A stretch of DNA of 64,000 nucleotides from Vicia villosa (Eukaryota; Streptophyta; Magnoliopsida; Fabales; Fabaceae): contig NC_081181.1 of NCBI RefSeq assembly GCF_029867415.1, positions 72,264,144 to 72,328,143 of the forward strand, written 5' to 3'. Positions 42,603-56,943 of this stretch are shown in pieces. A model generated the notes under the pieces. The model was not told where the DNA came from. It made no database searches and saw nothing but the letters and a program-made list of their open reading frames with translations. The position numbers were made by a program, and so were the translations under genes. The number at the start of each line of letters is the position of its first letter. Position 1 is the first letter of the stretch.

Positions 42603-42999
42603 GCGACGTGGAAAACACGTGGCTCAATATTTCCAGTTGCGACGTGAAATACACTTCGCAAGGTGTTTTTAAATATTAAATAACTTTATAGCCATAAAGT
42701 AATTAGAAGTCAGGCATTGGGTTATGTTAAAAAAAGGTTGCGACGTGGGATACACGTCGCTACATTAAATTTATAAATTAAAATATTAAAAGCTATAACA
42801 TTCACACGGGGGAAGATTCAAATTTTTAAAAATTTAGTTGTGACGTTACAAACACGTCGCTACATTTAGAAACCAAACACAACGTTCCACTGAAGTGACA
42901 TGGTGACAACTTTGCAAGCAGAGACATTAATTAATGTTACCGCTGTCATGTTGCGACGTGTTTCTCACGTGGCAAATAGCGATGTGATTCTCGCGTCGC
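42603..42999. repeat. six subterminal 21-bp palindromic motifs of the CACTA element
   Basis: Motifs of 8+5+8 bases, consensus GCGACGTG-N5-CACGTCGC, lie at 42603, 42639, 42740, 42840, 42953 and 42979. All six are exactly 21 bp. Subterminal repeats in En/Spm elements are binding sites for the element's DNA-binding protein. Confidence 0.9.
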
Positions 43000-43822
43000 T
43001 ATATGGTGTATTTATGTACGCAATTCACTTCACTCCACCACCATTCATTAGAACAACAACACAAACACAATTCATTTTCGTTTCCTCTGCAAAACCAGAA
43101 CCACAACCCTTCTCCCCCAAAACCAGAAATCCAACCCTTCTCTCCCAAAATCCAATTGCAATACCAATTCAATCCCAAATATTTTTCTTATATCAAAGGT
43201 AATTAAGGTTACATCAGTATTTTCTTATAATTTTATTCTATATTTTGTTTTTAATTTTTGATTTTTTTTTTTTATAGATTTAGTAGATTGAAGAAGGTGG
43301 AGTAGATTGAAGAAGGAGGAGTAGATTGAAGAAGAGGTAAGTTATTTTTTTCTAATGTAGTATATTTTTAATAGATTTATTAGGTTATTTTTGTATAGAT
43401 TTTAAAGAGATAAGTTTTTTTTGTATAGATTATAATGTGATATATTTTTATTAGATTTAATAGATTTATTAGGATATTTTTAATAGATTTTCATTTTTTG
43501 TATAGAATAATAGATTTATTAGGTTATTTTTTAATTAGGTTATTTTATAAATTAAAACGAAATTATAAATTAAATAATTATTTATAAACGAATTATTATA
43601 TATTAATATTATTAAAACGAATTTTTTGTTTAATATTTTACTATATATAAAATAAATTATTATAAATATTAATATAATTTTAAAACGAATATAATAGTTA
43701 TATATATTATAAAGTTTTCATTTTTAAGAATATAATATAGATATATATTATAAAGTTATCACTTTAAAAAATAGATTATTATAACTTAAACAAATTTAAT
43801 ATATTCAAAACTAATATAAGAG

Positions 43823-43925
<103 letters not shown>

Positions 43926-44034
43926 AGTATTCATTTTTAATTTTTATTATATATATTATTTATTATAATGAGTTATATTATACTATATTTAAAAAAAAAC
44001 AGAATATATATTATATTTATATATTTTAAAAAGA

Positions 44035-44149
<115 letters not shown>

Positions 44150-44594
44150 GAAAACAAAATATGTATATGTATATGATATATTTAATAAAAACAATTTTTA
44201 TTTTTATTTTTTATTTTGTTCATATATATAATAGATCTAAAACTGAATTTTTATATATATTATGTGTTTGTATATTTCCAAACATAATAGTAATATTTCT
44301 TATTTCTTATTTTTATTACTATATATGTAACAAAAACATAATAGTAGTATTTTTATGAAATAATATTTCCAATATTTGTAGTTTAAAATGTGTAGTTAAA
44401 AAAATAATAACTTTATGGTTAACATATGTTCAATATAACATATGTAGTTAAAAATATTAGTAGTATTGTTATTAAATAATATTTTTAAGAATAGTAAATA
44501 TTAACTAGTATACGTCTAAGAATAATATTAAGTTGATTAATATTACTAACTCAAAATGACAATGATTGTATAAATATGCAGTATAGAATATTAC

Positions 44595-47500
44595 CGGTAT
44601 TATCGTAGTTGGATGTACGATAGAACATTTCCATGAAGAATGGGACTTAAACCCAATTTTATAGTAGAAGTTGAAGGGTTTATCAGTTGGGCGTTTGCTC
44701 AGGAATTATGTCGAAGCGAAGGAGGAGTTAGGTGTCTCTGTCTTAAATGTGAATGTAGACCAATAATTAGTGACCCACAGGAAATAACATCTCATTTGCA
44801 TAGAAGGGGTTTCATTGCAAATTATTGGGTTTGGACGTTTAACGGTGAAGAATTGCCTAGTAACGTACCAGAGACTAGCAACGCGCATGCTTCAAGTAGT
44901 CGGCCGCCTATGGAATATGAGGAAAACTTTAATCTGATTGGTGACATGGTTGAGGATGCTTTTGGTGTGAACGTGACCTATGATCAACCTGAAGATTTTG
45001 GTGGGGAAGAGTTGCCGAATGAGGAAGCGCAGAAATTTTATCAGTTGTTGAATGAGATGAAGACGCCGTTGTTTGATGGATCGTCTGACTCAAAGTTATC
45101 AATGTATGTGAGATTATTGGCCTCCAAGTCAAATTGGAATGTTCCTAATCAGTGTTTGGAATTCTTCGTAAAAATGATGTTGGACTCAACTGCAATGAAA
45201 GACAACTTGCCTACAACATTTTATGAAGCAAAAAAGTTGGTGTCGAAGTTGGGCTTAAGAGTAAGAAAGATTGATTGTTGCATTAATGGTTGTATGTTGT
45301 TTTACGACAATGAGTTTGGTACTCAAGATGGATTGTTGGAGGAATGTAAGTTTTGTATGTGTCCAAGATATAAAGTTCGCATTAGAGCTGTTAACACTAA
45401 TCAAGACCGTGTAGCTGTAAAGTCCATGTTTTATCTTCCGATAATACCAAGGTTAAAAAGAATGTTTGCTTCAATGCACAGTGCAAGTCAAATGACATGG
45501 CATCACACAAGTAAAACAAGTCCAGGCACTATGCGGCATCCATCTGATGGCGAGGCATGGAAGCACTTTGATCGAATACATCCTGATTTTTCCGCAGAAC
45601 CTAGAAATGTCAAGCTTGGATTATGCTCAGATGGTTTTACTCCTTATGTTCAAGCATCGGGAAGTATGTATTCTTGTTGGCCAGTTATTGTAACCCCTTA
45701 CAACCTCCCTCCTGAGATGTGCATGACAAAACCATACATGTTTTTGACATGCGTCATTCCAGGACCTTCGAGTCTAAAAGCAGGAATTGATGTGTATTTA
45801 CAACCTTTAATTGATGATTTTAAGAGATTGTGGATTGGAGAATGAACTTATGATGTATCACGTAAACAAAACTTTACAATGCGAGCTTCCTTGATGTGGA
45901 CCATCAACAACTTTCCAGCATATGGCATGTTGTCTGGTTGGGGTACGCATGGCAAAATGGGTTGTCCGCATTGCATGGGATACAACAAAGGGTTCTTGTT
46001 GGCTGAAGGTGGGAAAAGCTCGTGGTTTGACTGTCATCGCAGATTCCTACCACGAAATCACTCCTATAGAAGAAACATGACAAACTTTAAAATAGATGTA
46101 CGAGTGAAAGATTTGCCTCCGCCTCGATTGCCACCATGGGCTATATGGGAACAAGTTAGTGAGCTACCGAAATTTACAGATACTGGAAAAGCATGCCGAA
46201 TTGAAGGATACGGAGTCACGCACAATTGGACAAAAAGAAGTATATTTTGGGACCTCCCGTATTGGAAAGATAACTTGTTGCGCCATAATCTAGATTTTAT
46301 GCATATTGAGAAGAATTTTTTTGATAATGTATTTAACACAGTGATGGATGTGAAAGGCAAAACAAAAGATAATGAGAAGGTCAGACACGACATGGATTAA
46401 TGGTGCAACAGAAGAGAGTTGGAGTTAAAGCCTCTACCGAATGGAAAGTTATTAAAACCCAAGGCTTGTTTCAGTCTGACTTCCCAAGAAGCTAAAGCTG
46501 TTTGTCGATGGTTAAAAGATTTGAGAATGCCCGATGGGTATTCATCGAATTTATCAAGGTGTGCTGACCCTAACACTGGGAAGTTGCATGGAATGAAAAG
46601 TCACGATTGTCACATTTTTATGGAACAATTGCTACCAATTACATTTGGCTCGCTACCCAAACATGTTCTTGATCCACTAACTGAAATTAGTCAGTTTTTT
46701 AGAGATATTTGTGCGTCAGCTTTAAAAGTGGAAGACATCATGAAGTTGGACCAAAACATTGCAATCATTCTTTGTAAATTGGAACAAGTATTTCCGCCTG
46801 GTTTCTTTGACTCCATGGAACATTTACCTGTGCATCTTGCATATGAAGCTTTTCTTGGTGGATCAGTTCAACATAGGTTGATGTATCCGTTTGAAAGGTT
46901 CATGGGTGATTCAAAGCGATCAGTGAAGAATAAAGCAAGAGTTGAAGGTTCTATATGTGCACATTACTTGCATCGAGAAACATCACATTTTTGCAGTCGT
47001 TATTTCAATCACTTGATGTTAACTCCTAGAACCATACGGAATCCGGTAAATGTCAACCAGAGGAGTCAATTCACCTTATCAGTATTCGGTCTTCCAGGTC
47101 GACCTTCTGGAAAGAAGAGTGTGCATTGGTTGACCCAGAAAGAAATGCAATCCGCACATGTCCATGTCTTGATCAACTGTGTTGAAGTTAAACAATATCT
47201 TGAGTAAGTTTACCCAATTTTTTTTACCTTTGTTGACAATGTCTGTATACCAAACTTATTAAACTTATGGTGTATATTTTGTAGGGAATTTAACAATGCC
47301 TATTTTCATAGTACCGGTGTATAGTCAACATCCGGCGTCATTCATGCTCAATTTCCCTTATGGTTCAAGCAAAGATTGTCTAGCGTGTTTCCACTAACTC
47401 CAGAAATACTCCATTTGAGAAACTTGGCAGAAGGCCCTATCCAGAGCGCAAATGATTGGCACACATACTTCGTGAACGGATCTAAGTTTCACACTAAGGC

Positions 47501-48068
47501 ATGGACCGAAGGGAAAAAAACCATAAACAGTGGTGTATTTGTAAAAGGAGTTACAGATGGCGGTGAAGACGACTTTTATGGAGTCATTAAACATATCTAC
47601 GAGTTGGTATACAATTACTTGGATTCAAAAAATAAAGTTGTCTTATTTTATTGTGAATGGTATGATCCAAGTAGAGACACAAAAATAGACAAGGCATACG
47701 GTACTGTTGAGATTCAAATGAACCAGAAATACAAAGAGTATGACCCTTTCATAATGTCAAATATTGTTAGGCAAGTTTATTATGTACCTTATCCTTCATT
47801 TGTAACACGTAAAAGAGGATGGTGTGTTGTAATAAAAACAAAACCGCAAGGTCATATTGAAAATGGCGATCAGGTAAAAGATGTTTCCTATCAAGTTGAT
47901 GATGTTGATAAAATTAATGAAGTGGTTGCAGCTGAAGACATTACAAGTTTGTCTGATACAACTGTTGAGGGACATCAAGTTGATGCATCTATGTTGTTGG
48001 TTGAAAATAATGTGGATGAAGAGAATGATGAAGAGTTTGAATTCGATGACAATAATGAAGAGAATGAT
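44595..48068 (+). pseudogene. CACTA transposase (tnp2 family) with four nonsense codons, 3' end cut off
   Basis: One reading frame can be followed through the whole gene. It begins RSWMYDRTFP and contains, in order: a transposase-associated domain (GVRCLCLKCECRPIIS); the tnp2 transposase core (VPNQCLEFFVKMML, LGLCSDGFTPY, NLPPEMCMTKPYMFLTCVIPGP); a DUF4218-like region (KSHDCHIFMEQLLPI, RYMxPFER-like MYPFERFMG); then an intron (47204-47284, GTAAGT...TTGTAG, in phase); and a DUF4216-like region (VVLFYCEWYDP). In-frame stops are TGA 44634, TGA 45843, TAA 46398 and TAG 47322. The acidic tail ends at 48068, where the Ogre-like LTR begins. The protein would have excised and reinserted CACTA elements. 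Confidence 0.9.
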
Positions 48069-49639
48069 TGTCATACCCCAAAATTTTCCCATCTCATTTC
48101 TCCTATTCAAGCTCATACCAGAGTTCAAGGCTCAAAGACACATCCTCCTAAACAATGACCTTCTAAACTAGGGTTTTGACTTCTCTGAAGAAAATCAATG
48201 AATCAAAGGCTCCAATACATTTCATATGGCTTATGATGTTTCAAACTATCTCTATGACAAAATTCAGGCTTCAAATCCAAGGATTGACCAGTCAATTGCT
48301 CAGAAAGTCAACAGTCGACTAATTTGACCTTAAAGTCAACTGTGGTCAAAGTATAGTCAAAACTCCTGATTTTTTGTCAACAACCTTATTTTGAAGTATC
48401 ATTCATCATTTGATCAAGGATTGACCATGATTCATCAAGAAAATATCAGAAATCAATAAATTCAAAAAGTTTCTAAATTAGGGTTTTCATAGGAGAAAGT
48501 CAACTGAACTTTCACCAGCCATAACTCCTACATGGAACATCAGAAATTTTCCATCCAAATCTCATTTTGAAGGAAATTGGATTCTCTACAATTTTGTCTC
48601 TCACAAGCCAAGTCAAAAAAAGCTTCATTTAAGAGATATGGACTAAAAGATTTTAGGTCCTTTTTGAAAGTCAACCAAAAGCAGTTTTTTGTCAAAGCCA
48701 ATATCATCAAGATAAATTCTTTAAATGTAAATAAGCTTCCAAAGTTGCTTGTAGAGGACATTATGAGGTTTCCAAAAAGTCCTAGAACTCCTCCATATCT
48801 TAAAAATTGAAGGAGATATGCCTTGTCAAAGTTGGCCGATTTTAAAGGAAAAATTGTGAAACAAAAGGCTTCAAAATGATTTTTCTTGCAAAGGGACCCA
48901 ATATTTTTTGGCCCAATCTTGTTCCTCAAGTTACCCAAGATACTTAATTCAACTTCCACGAATTATTAAGTTTTATTTGATTTTATATGAATTTCTATTC
49001 ATTTAAATGTTGAATAAATCAAATAAAATATGGAATAAAAATATTTAAATCAAAGGATTTGCTTTCAAATCATATTAAGTGACTAAATCTCCAAAATATT
49101 GACCCAATTTTTGTACAAGACAAAATTAGGGGAAAGAGTGATTGAAATTGGTCAATTTTGGAAAGCTTCACAATCAAGATTCAATCACACATCAATTTCC
49201 AATTTGTCAATATTTGGATCCATATTTGTTGACCTAATGATTCCATATAAGTAGGTGAACATACTCAAAGGGAAGAAAGAAGGATTTGGCAGGCAGAAAC
49301 TCGAACCAAGCTTCAACTTTTTTCCAAAAAAATTCAAAATCGTTTTGCAATTGTAGGAGGATTCAAAGACTTCTGATCATTCAAACGCAATCCTTGGGGA
49401 GTATTGAAGCGATTCAAATCGATTCCCAAGCCTGAATCCTCAAGAATCGTTACTCCTAAGCCACGGTTTGCATCAAAATAAACAAGCTTCGATTCCACAT
49501 ATACATGTATTCTTCACATGATTTAATTATGGATTTGTGTTTGTATTGATGTTTCGGTAATGTCTGGATTGATTGATCGAAGTTTAGGTGCAAAAACTAT
49601 AATCCGCCATTGTTAGGTCACGAAGGTCTCGAATGGGGG
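48069..49639 (+). repeat. plus-strand Ogre-like LTR, first part
   Basis: Starts TGTCATACCCCAAAATTTTCCC immediately after the CACTA sequence and runs to 49639. There a second element is inserted; it resumes at 61933. The combined LTR is about 3.08 kb. No gene is present. Confidence 0.88.
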
Positions 49640-52600
49640 TGTCATACGGTGAACTGACTTTATTTGAAATGTTGCGGATAGCATGAGTCGCCACCGACTT
49701 TTATTTTATCCAAATTAATCAGAAAGGCTAAAAGAACAGGAAAAACCTTTTAAATAAAAAAAACAGGGTTCGGGGGGTAATTATGCAAAGGGAAGGTGTA
49801 AGGCACCCTTTGCATCCATGGTTTTCCATGGGCTCTTAATTGCTTTGCTCTTTTTCGTTCAGAAATGTAGAAGAAGTGAATACGGACTTTAGCTCGTAAA
49901 TGAGCGTAGCCATATTGAAGGTTTATGAAAAAAATGTAGAAAAGATTTTTTAGAGCAAGGCAATTAGGAGCAATTACCTGATTAGATGAAAAATGTTCTT
50001 TAGCCTTCCAGGGTGAAAGGGCCTATCCGTGCCATAAGAGGGCAGGAAGTCTTTCGTTTGGATGTTAACGGGTCATCGAGTTATCGTTCGCCAAAGAATG
50101 TCCCATGCCATAGAGGGGCAGGTAGTATAAGGGAAGGATCAGAATAGCCTTTCGTTTAGGCATCCAGAGGATACCTCAGCCTTTCGTAGGCAACTTCCGA
50201 GGGACTAGATCATGTTTAGTGTATCGAAGGCAGCATCATTAGGGACTCATGATCTTTGTATTATTCGAGGCAACATGGTTGAGGTATCCTTGTATTCGAG
50301 GGACATGGCTATTCTGCTAAAACACAAGGCAACAAGGCAACAGGCAACAAGAGGGGTTACCAAAAAGTGTGCGTGGGTGCAACAATCACGTGATTAAATT
50401 CATAAATTTTATCTTATAATTAAGTGATTCTAATTTGATTAACAGGCTTGCACTCCCTAAGATTACTAACCACATCAATTAATATGGGGAAGGGGAAAAA
50501 GAAACCAGCGGGGGGAAAGGGAGAATGAAGCCAGCGGATCAATAGTGCTACAGGTCTAACATAAGTAATAATTAAAAATAAATCAGGGTTTTAGGGTTAC
50601 CGACTATTGAGCTTTGACGGTTGGCAAATCCTGAAAATTGGAAAAGGGAAAATAAACAAGAAGGAGTGAGTGTATTATCAATTCAAATGAGAATTATGGT
50701 TAATCTTAATTAAATAAAGAAAGTGAAATAAAATAGAATTTAAAATAGAAATAAAATTGAACTTAGCTTTTGATTTGATCTGATATGGTTTGTAGTCGGA
50801 GGTAGCCTCGAGGTTAACCGTGAAAAATGGGCAAAAATAAATAAGACGCGTGAGTGCAAAATAGTCCATTGACTTTCGAGGTTTTAGCCCTAATTACAAA
50901 TTTGTAATGTAAATAAAGAATAAATAATAAAATAAAAGGAACTAGAGTCAGGACTTAGCTTCGTAAAAGGCGAGGCGCGTAGTCGGAAGTCATCTGATAA
51001 TTACCCTGAAAAAGGAATGCACAAAAAATATTTTTTAGTGTAGGCATGACCTGTGTAAACCCTGATTAGGGCACAAGTTAACCATGTTTAATAAAATAAA
51101 TAAAATCGAATTAATTAATTAATGGTTTTATCCTAATTAATTAAATCGATGAAAGTAAAATTTTAATTAAATTGTCTAACCCTAATAAGTATTAAAATAT
51201 TAACCTACTAAGTTAAATTAACCATTTAATTATTTTTAAATCAAGAAAGAAAAGAAAAAATATTATTAGTGATTAAATCAAATTAATCATCTAAACATAT
51301 TCTTTTAAAATAAATAAATGTTTTTATGAAAAGAAAAAATAAATTTGGAAGAAGTTTTATTAAAAGAATATTCAAAAGAAACTTTGAAGAAATAAAAATA
51401 AATAAGTAATATATAAAAATAAAAATAAGGAAAAAAAACTAAGTTTATATAAAAAATAAAAAAAGGGTTAGAAAATCCTTAGCTGGGATACTGCGTGGTG
51501 GTGCCTTGAAGGAGTATGGTGAGCCTGCGTGCATCTGGAGCTCTCCGATCCGTCTTAGCGTTGATCCTACGGCTGCCAGGCGAGGGTACGTGGTGAGTGC
51601 TCCCACACACGATCCACTGAACCTGCAGAATAACAACATGTAAACGAATAATAAAAAAAATGGTAATGCGCAATCCTACGGATCGAACTCGCGTCACTTA
51701 AGGATAACACAGCAACGCCTTGCCAACGAAGCTGCTTTGATTTGGTGTTAGTAATGTCATCTGTATACATAATATCCAATAAAACGCGCGTGACAAATTT
51801 TAAACAAAACCAACACGCGCCCTCGTTCTTCTTCTTCGTTAGACTTTCTCAACACACAGAAATTTAGCCCACGGTTACTTGTCATGGCCATAGGTCTCCC
51901 TGAAAATCATCATTAAATAATGCAAAAGAATAACCCAGATTAAGTAAAAGACATATTCTGAACATGATGAGGCTATTAGTTTTGGACAATTTTGCCTTTA
52001 TTCCGAACCCCCAATCAGAAGCTCTCAAAACCTAGTCATGGTGAATTCTGTATTTTCCGATGAAACTCAAATCAAAGCATCCAGATACGTTGTAAACATG
52101 AAGGTGAACACAAATATACAAGTAAATTACGTTTATGATTCTTGAAGTTGCAAAATCGAAAAATAAAAAAAAATCACGAGCAAACCGTGAGTGTCTGGAT
52201 GATGATTCCGAGTGCTTTAGGCTTCGATCTTGATGGGGAAACGATCCAGAATACTCCAGGAACACGCTTTAATCTCTAGAAGCCTCTGAGTATCCCTTAA
52301 ATTCCCAACTCGAATCCAAAATTTTCTTGAAGTTTTCTGAGTTTAGTATCGGTGTTGCTGGGCTGCGAATCCTCTCCCTTTGCCTCTGAATTCATCCAAG
52401 TATTTATGGGGAACAAGTAGGTTAACAAAATTGGATTCAATCTTGGCAAAATTGGAATTTGAGATGTGATTGAATCTTTGTTTATGCAGCTTTCCAAAAT
52501 TTGCCAATTTCAATCATTTTTTCCCAAATTTTGCCTTACACGAATATTTGATAGTTTGGTCACCTAATCATAAAAAAACAAATCCTTTGATCTAAATCTA

Positions 52601-53162
52601 TTTATTATATATTTTATTTAATCTATTTAATATTTAAATGAATAAGAATTCATATAAATATAAATAAAAGCCACAAAAAATAAAATAATAGACTTAGGGA
52701 TCTTGAATTAGCCCATGGATGAGATTTGATTGGGTTGAATCAAATGAAAGTTTAATGCACCAATTATATAATTATTTTGATGATCTTATTTGAATTTATT
52801 TGAATAAAAAATCAAATATGAATGAAATAAATTCATAAAATAATTAATATTTGGCCGACAAACTCTCTTTGGGCTCAAACTCCCGTGGATACTTCAAAAT
52901 AAAGGCCCAATACTCAAAAAGTTGGAATTTTGCTAATTAGGTTTTTGGCCCTTTTCTTGAAAATCGTCCGACTTGCGCCAATCATATCTTTCTCATTTTT
53001 AGTCATATGGAGGTATCAGAACCTGACTTTTCCTTGAAAAAGGCAAAACCCTAGTTGGAAGGCTGTTGTTCAGGAGAATGCGCATTCAGTCAAGTCTCGA
53101 GCTTTTGATATTCAAATGAGCTTGAGTATAAAAATGTGATGGGAAAATTTTGGGGTATGACA
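49640..53162 (-). repeat. 3' LTR of the nested Ogre-like element
   Basis: 3523 bp, the longer and more complete of the pair. It carries the block 'aaagggaaggtgtaaggcaccctttgcatccatgg' near 49785-49820 shared with the LTRs at the left and right ends of the window. A B-box-like GAGTTCGATCC lies at 51680-51690 (minus). Confidence 0.93.
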
Positions 53163-53455
53163 GCTGCCCCTGTTCAATCTTCTTATATCTCAAGATGTAG
53201 ATTGGCATGTGTGCCTGTTGGAATCTGAAGGTAGAAGAGGATTGAACACTAGAATACCCAGGAATTTGCCCTAGCTGAAGTAGGGACTTTTATCGGGGAT
53301 GGGCTTGAAGATTCCATCCAGGTGTTTGGAAAAGATGTATGATTGAGATGGGCTTAAAGATGCCATCCATCTTGATAGACTTAAGAGTCAGAATACGTCG
53401 TACGTTAGACCGTATTTGAAGAATATACTTAGAGTGAGTCGTACGTTAGACTGGA

Positions 53456-53830
53456 GGATGGGTCGTGCGTTAGACCGGATCCAATTTGCATCAGTAGATA
53501 TCTGGAAAGCCGTGCGTTAGGCTGAAGTATGAGTTGTGCGTTAGACTGAATCCAATTTGCATCAGTAGATATCTGGAAAGCCGTGCGTTAGGCAGAAGGA
53601 TGAGTCGTGCGTTAGACTGAATCCAATTTGCATCAGTAGATGTCTGGAAAGCCGTGTGTTAGGCTGAAGGATGAGTCGTGCGTTAGACTGAATCCAATTT
53701 GCATCAGTATATGTCTGGAAAGCTGTGCGTTAGGCTGAAGGATGAGTCGTGCGTTAGACTGAATCCAATTTGCATCAGTAGATGTCTGGAAAGCCGTACG
53801 CTAGGCTGTAGGATAGGTCGTACGTTAGAC
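53456..53830. repeat. 71-bp tandem repeat
   Basis: About five units with starts near 53458, 53529, 53600, 53671 and 53742 and a partial one at 53813, spaced 71 bp (marker 'atgagtcgtgcgttagactgaatccaatt'). Each unit contains two related halves ('gtcgtgcgttagac' and 'gccgtgcgttaggc'). Confidence 0.9.
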
Positions 53831-53989
53831 CAGGTTCCCTGTGTTGATAGTTGTCAGAATACCCCATACGTAAAGTTGTATCCTAGGATGAGTCGTGCGT
53901 TAGACTGGATCCTTTGTATTGAGAAGTATTAGAATGAGCCATACGTTAGAATGCATTTGAGCTTAGTATGTTGAGAAGTGTCTGTTGGA

Positions 53990-54665
53990 TGTTGATCGTG
54001 CCATCACCGTTCGTGGTAAATGAATTAGATCCTTGAGAGTTGGCCGTGTCACCACCGTTCGTAGTAACTGAATTAGACTTTGATAGTTGATTGCGTCTAC
54101 CTCGTTCGTGATGATATAGTTATATCTTTGAAGTTTGATCGTGTCAGTACCGTTCGTAGTAACTGAATTAGATCCTAGAAGGATAATCGTGTCTACACCG
54201 TTCGTGATGATAGAATTAGATCTCTTGTCGTGTCAGCACCGTTCGTAGTAACTGAATTAGACTTAGGAAAGAGTTGATCGTGTCCACACCGTTCGTGATG
54301 ATGGAATTATATCCTTGAAAGCTGATCGTGCCAGTACCGTTCGTAATACTTGAATTAGATCTTGGAAAGATGATCGTGTCTACACCGTTCGTGATGACAG
54401 AATTAGATCTCTTGTCGTGTCAGCACCATTCGTAGTAACTGAATTAGACTTTAGGAGATAATTGATCGTGTCCACACCGTTCATGATGATGGAATTAGAT
54501 CTCTGAGAGCTGACCGTGTCAGTACCGTTCGTAGTAACTGAATTAGATCTTTGAGAATGATCGTGTCATCACCGTTCGTGGTAAATGAATTAGATCTTCA
54601 AGCGTTGACCGTGTCAGTACCATTCGTAGTAACTGAATTAGATCTTTGAAAATTGGAGATTTTGT
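53990..54665. repeat. about 47-bp minisatellite with alternating unit types
   Basis: Around 14 degenerate units of about 42-49 bp on the pattern 'gatcgtgtc.acaccgttcgt...gaattaga'. Two variants, 'gtagtaactgaattaga' and 'gtgatgatagaattaga', often alternate, giving a two-unit higher-order repeat. Confidence 0.85.
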
Positions 54666-56943
54666 TCATCTGCGTGTACTTGTATTCTGCAATAGGTGTA
54701 GCAATTTATAAAATTTCATGATGCATGTGTTATGTAGTGAGTCCCTCAAAATAAATGAGAAACTTTGTATGTTATGCATGAATTCATTATGAGGTAATGT
54801 ATGCAATGTATGAATATGTTTATGACATATGGTGTGTGAATATGATTTATGTTGTTTTGATTGAGAAAATGAATCTCTATGTCTTTGTGATTTTGTTGTT
54901 GATCTAGTCTTGAAGATGCTCAGCTGGAGATTTATGATTTTGCTTGGGGATGAAGGCGATTTGAATGATTGATCTTGATGTACCCTGACTGGGGGTAAGA
55001 GAGATGAATAACCTTGTTTGAAGACGAGAAACGTGTCGGGGAATCGGCGGTGTCGAATTTGTAAACTCTGTTGGGGAACTAGGTCTTTGTTGGGACGAGA
55101 ACATTTGAAGATATCTTCTTCATGATTCCTCTGTGGGGATATGTTCCCGTGAAACCGGCTTTGTGGGAAAGCATGAACGTTGCCTCCAATATTATATTAA
55201 CTGTCATTCCTGGATTTGTCTTGATTGGGACACACCAATGAGTGTTGGTTGAAGTGTCAAACTGGACTTGCATAGATTTTCCCCTGCTAGTAGGAACTTT
55301 TGGAAAGATCCGCTTCGCGAGGACTCTATGAGATGTGCACTATGGGTGACATCCCACTAGTAATCATAGGCCCAAGACAATGTCTTATGTTGGTTGAGAA
55401 GTAGCTTCAGATCTTCTTGGATGCATGCCCCTGATTGGCATCCTTGAGATATTCTTAGAATCTTGACTTGATTGCCCCAGATTGATTGGGAAATAGTTTG
55501 AAACCCACTTGGGATGCATGCCTTTGACTATTTGGCATTTGAGAGATTCTTGGAATCTTGACTTGATTGGCCCAGATTGATTGGGCAAAACGTGTCATGC
55601 CCCTTGTATACGTAATTGTCTGTCGGGATAACTTTCAGTCATTAGTTGTACCCTGTGCAAATTCTTTCTGTTGCTAACATTTGAAATTATGTAGCAGAAT
55701 ATGTTTAATAACGGATTCATGAGATGCAATGCATACGTCTGTCTTGAGTTTTTGAAATACATTAAAACTGGAGATGTAAAATTATGATATTTATAAAAAC
55801 ATGATGTTTGTAAAAAACAGGATATCAACCTAGCATTTGTAGTAAACCTTAAGGAGTCGGGATACCTTTTTGGTGACAGTATGCTTTCGAACTAACCATG
55901 CTTCAATAAGAACTTTCAAGGTCTGTAATGTGGCTTGGTTCACGGTTTATGAAACAAAGGATAAAGGCTCAAAATTTGATTTTACCCACCCCTCTTCGTG
56001 ATGATCTTCAGTCCTGAGCTCAGTTAATTCAAATTATGCATTCAGGTTCAAAGAGACTTTTGGATTTGCACCTTTGATAATGATGGTGGTTCACAAGCAA
56101 AAAGAACTTTTGAGATGGCAGTTACTTCTTCCTTTTGGTAGTCACAACATTATGTTGTTCAGGAATTTATTGACTTCTCTTTTTCATCTTTTTGATATCC
56201 CTAACTTTTACCTGAACTGTCTATTTTGAGCTTACAGTCAGCGGGATGCCTTGATTTTTGCCTAAGTCTTCTTTTTGATTTTTGACTTAGCAGGCTTTTC
56301 TTTGTATATATGTTTTTTCATTCATTCATTTTTTTTGAAAGATATTGACTGCCTTGCTTAATGATTGATGAACCATTATTGGCTTTTGATTGACATCTCC
56401 AACACTTCTTTGATGTGTGCGGATGAACGCTTGTGATTGAAACCTTTATTGAAAGGTGTACTGAATGATTCTCTTAAAACAGAATGCACAGCCAAATTAA
56501 CTGAGAACTATCCTGCCCCAGGTTATGATCAAGGGTTTTAATTAATATAAGAAAGAAACTTCTACTTTTTAGGCTCAAAGGGGTTGACGAGGGATTAACA
56601 TCCTTATATCTCCACTGTTTAGGAATTGAAACAATGCCTGTACATTGTCAGCATAGTCCGCTCAAAAGCATACTGTATGAGGTTGCGGTATCGTTTTCGT
56701 CATCCTCCCTCAAAAGGTATACAGCTTTAGCAGGAGTTGAGTATCATAAAACATATGCCAAGTAAAGATGCAGTTTAGATGAGTGATAGCAAAATAATTT
56801 ATTCAAGACAAACATATGCAATGCACTGATGATGATTATTTAAAACAGATAATGTCTATCATAATTCGAATGTTTAAATAAACAGAATAGAAATTGCGCA
56901 TGAAAGTAAATCTAATGATCTAAAAGTTCATCCTTCTAGACAT
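54666..56943. other. interior of the nested element without genes
   Basis: Holds a tandem duplication of about 94 bp near 55418-55590 ('ggatgcatgcc...cttgacttgattg.cccagattgattggg'). No conserved coding frame was recognised. Confidence 0.6.

Noticed and set aside
50212..50397. 61-codon frame also found at 59095-59280
   Set aside because: Within the Ogre-like LTRs and repeated for that reason; not a gene.
53456..54665. Possible CRISPR-like or satellite array
   Set aside because: Units are contiguous without unique spacers and this is plant retrotransposon DNA, so it is a minisatellite.
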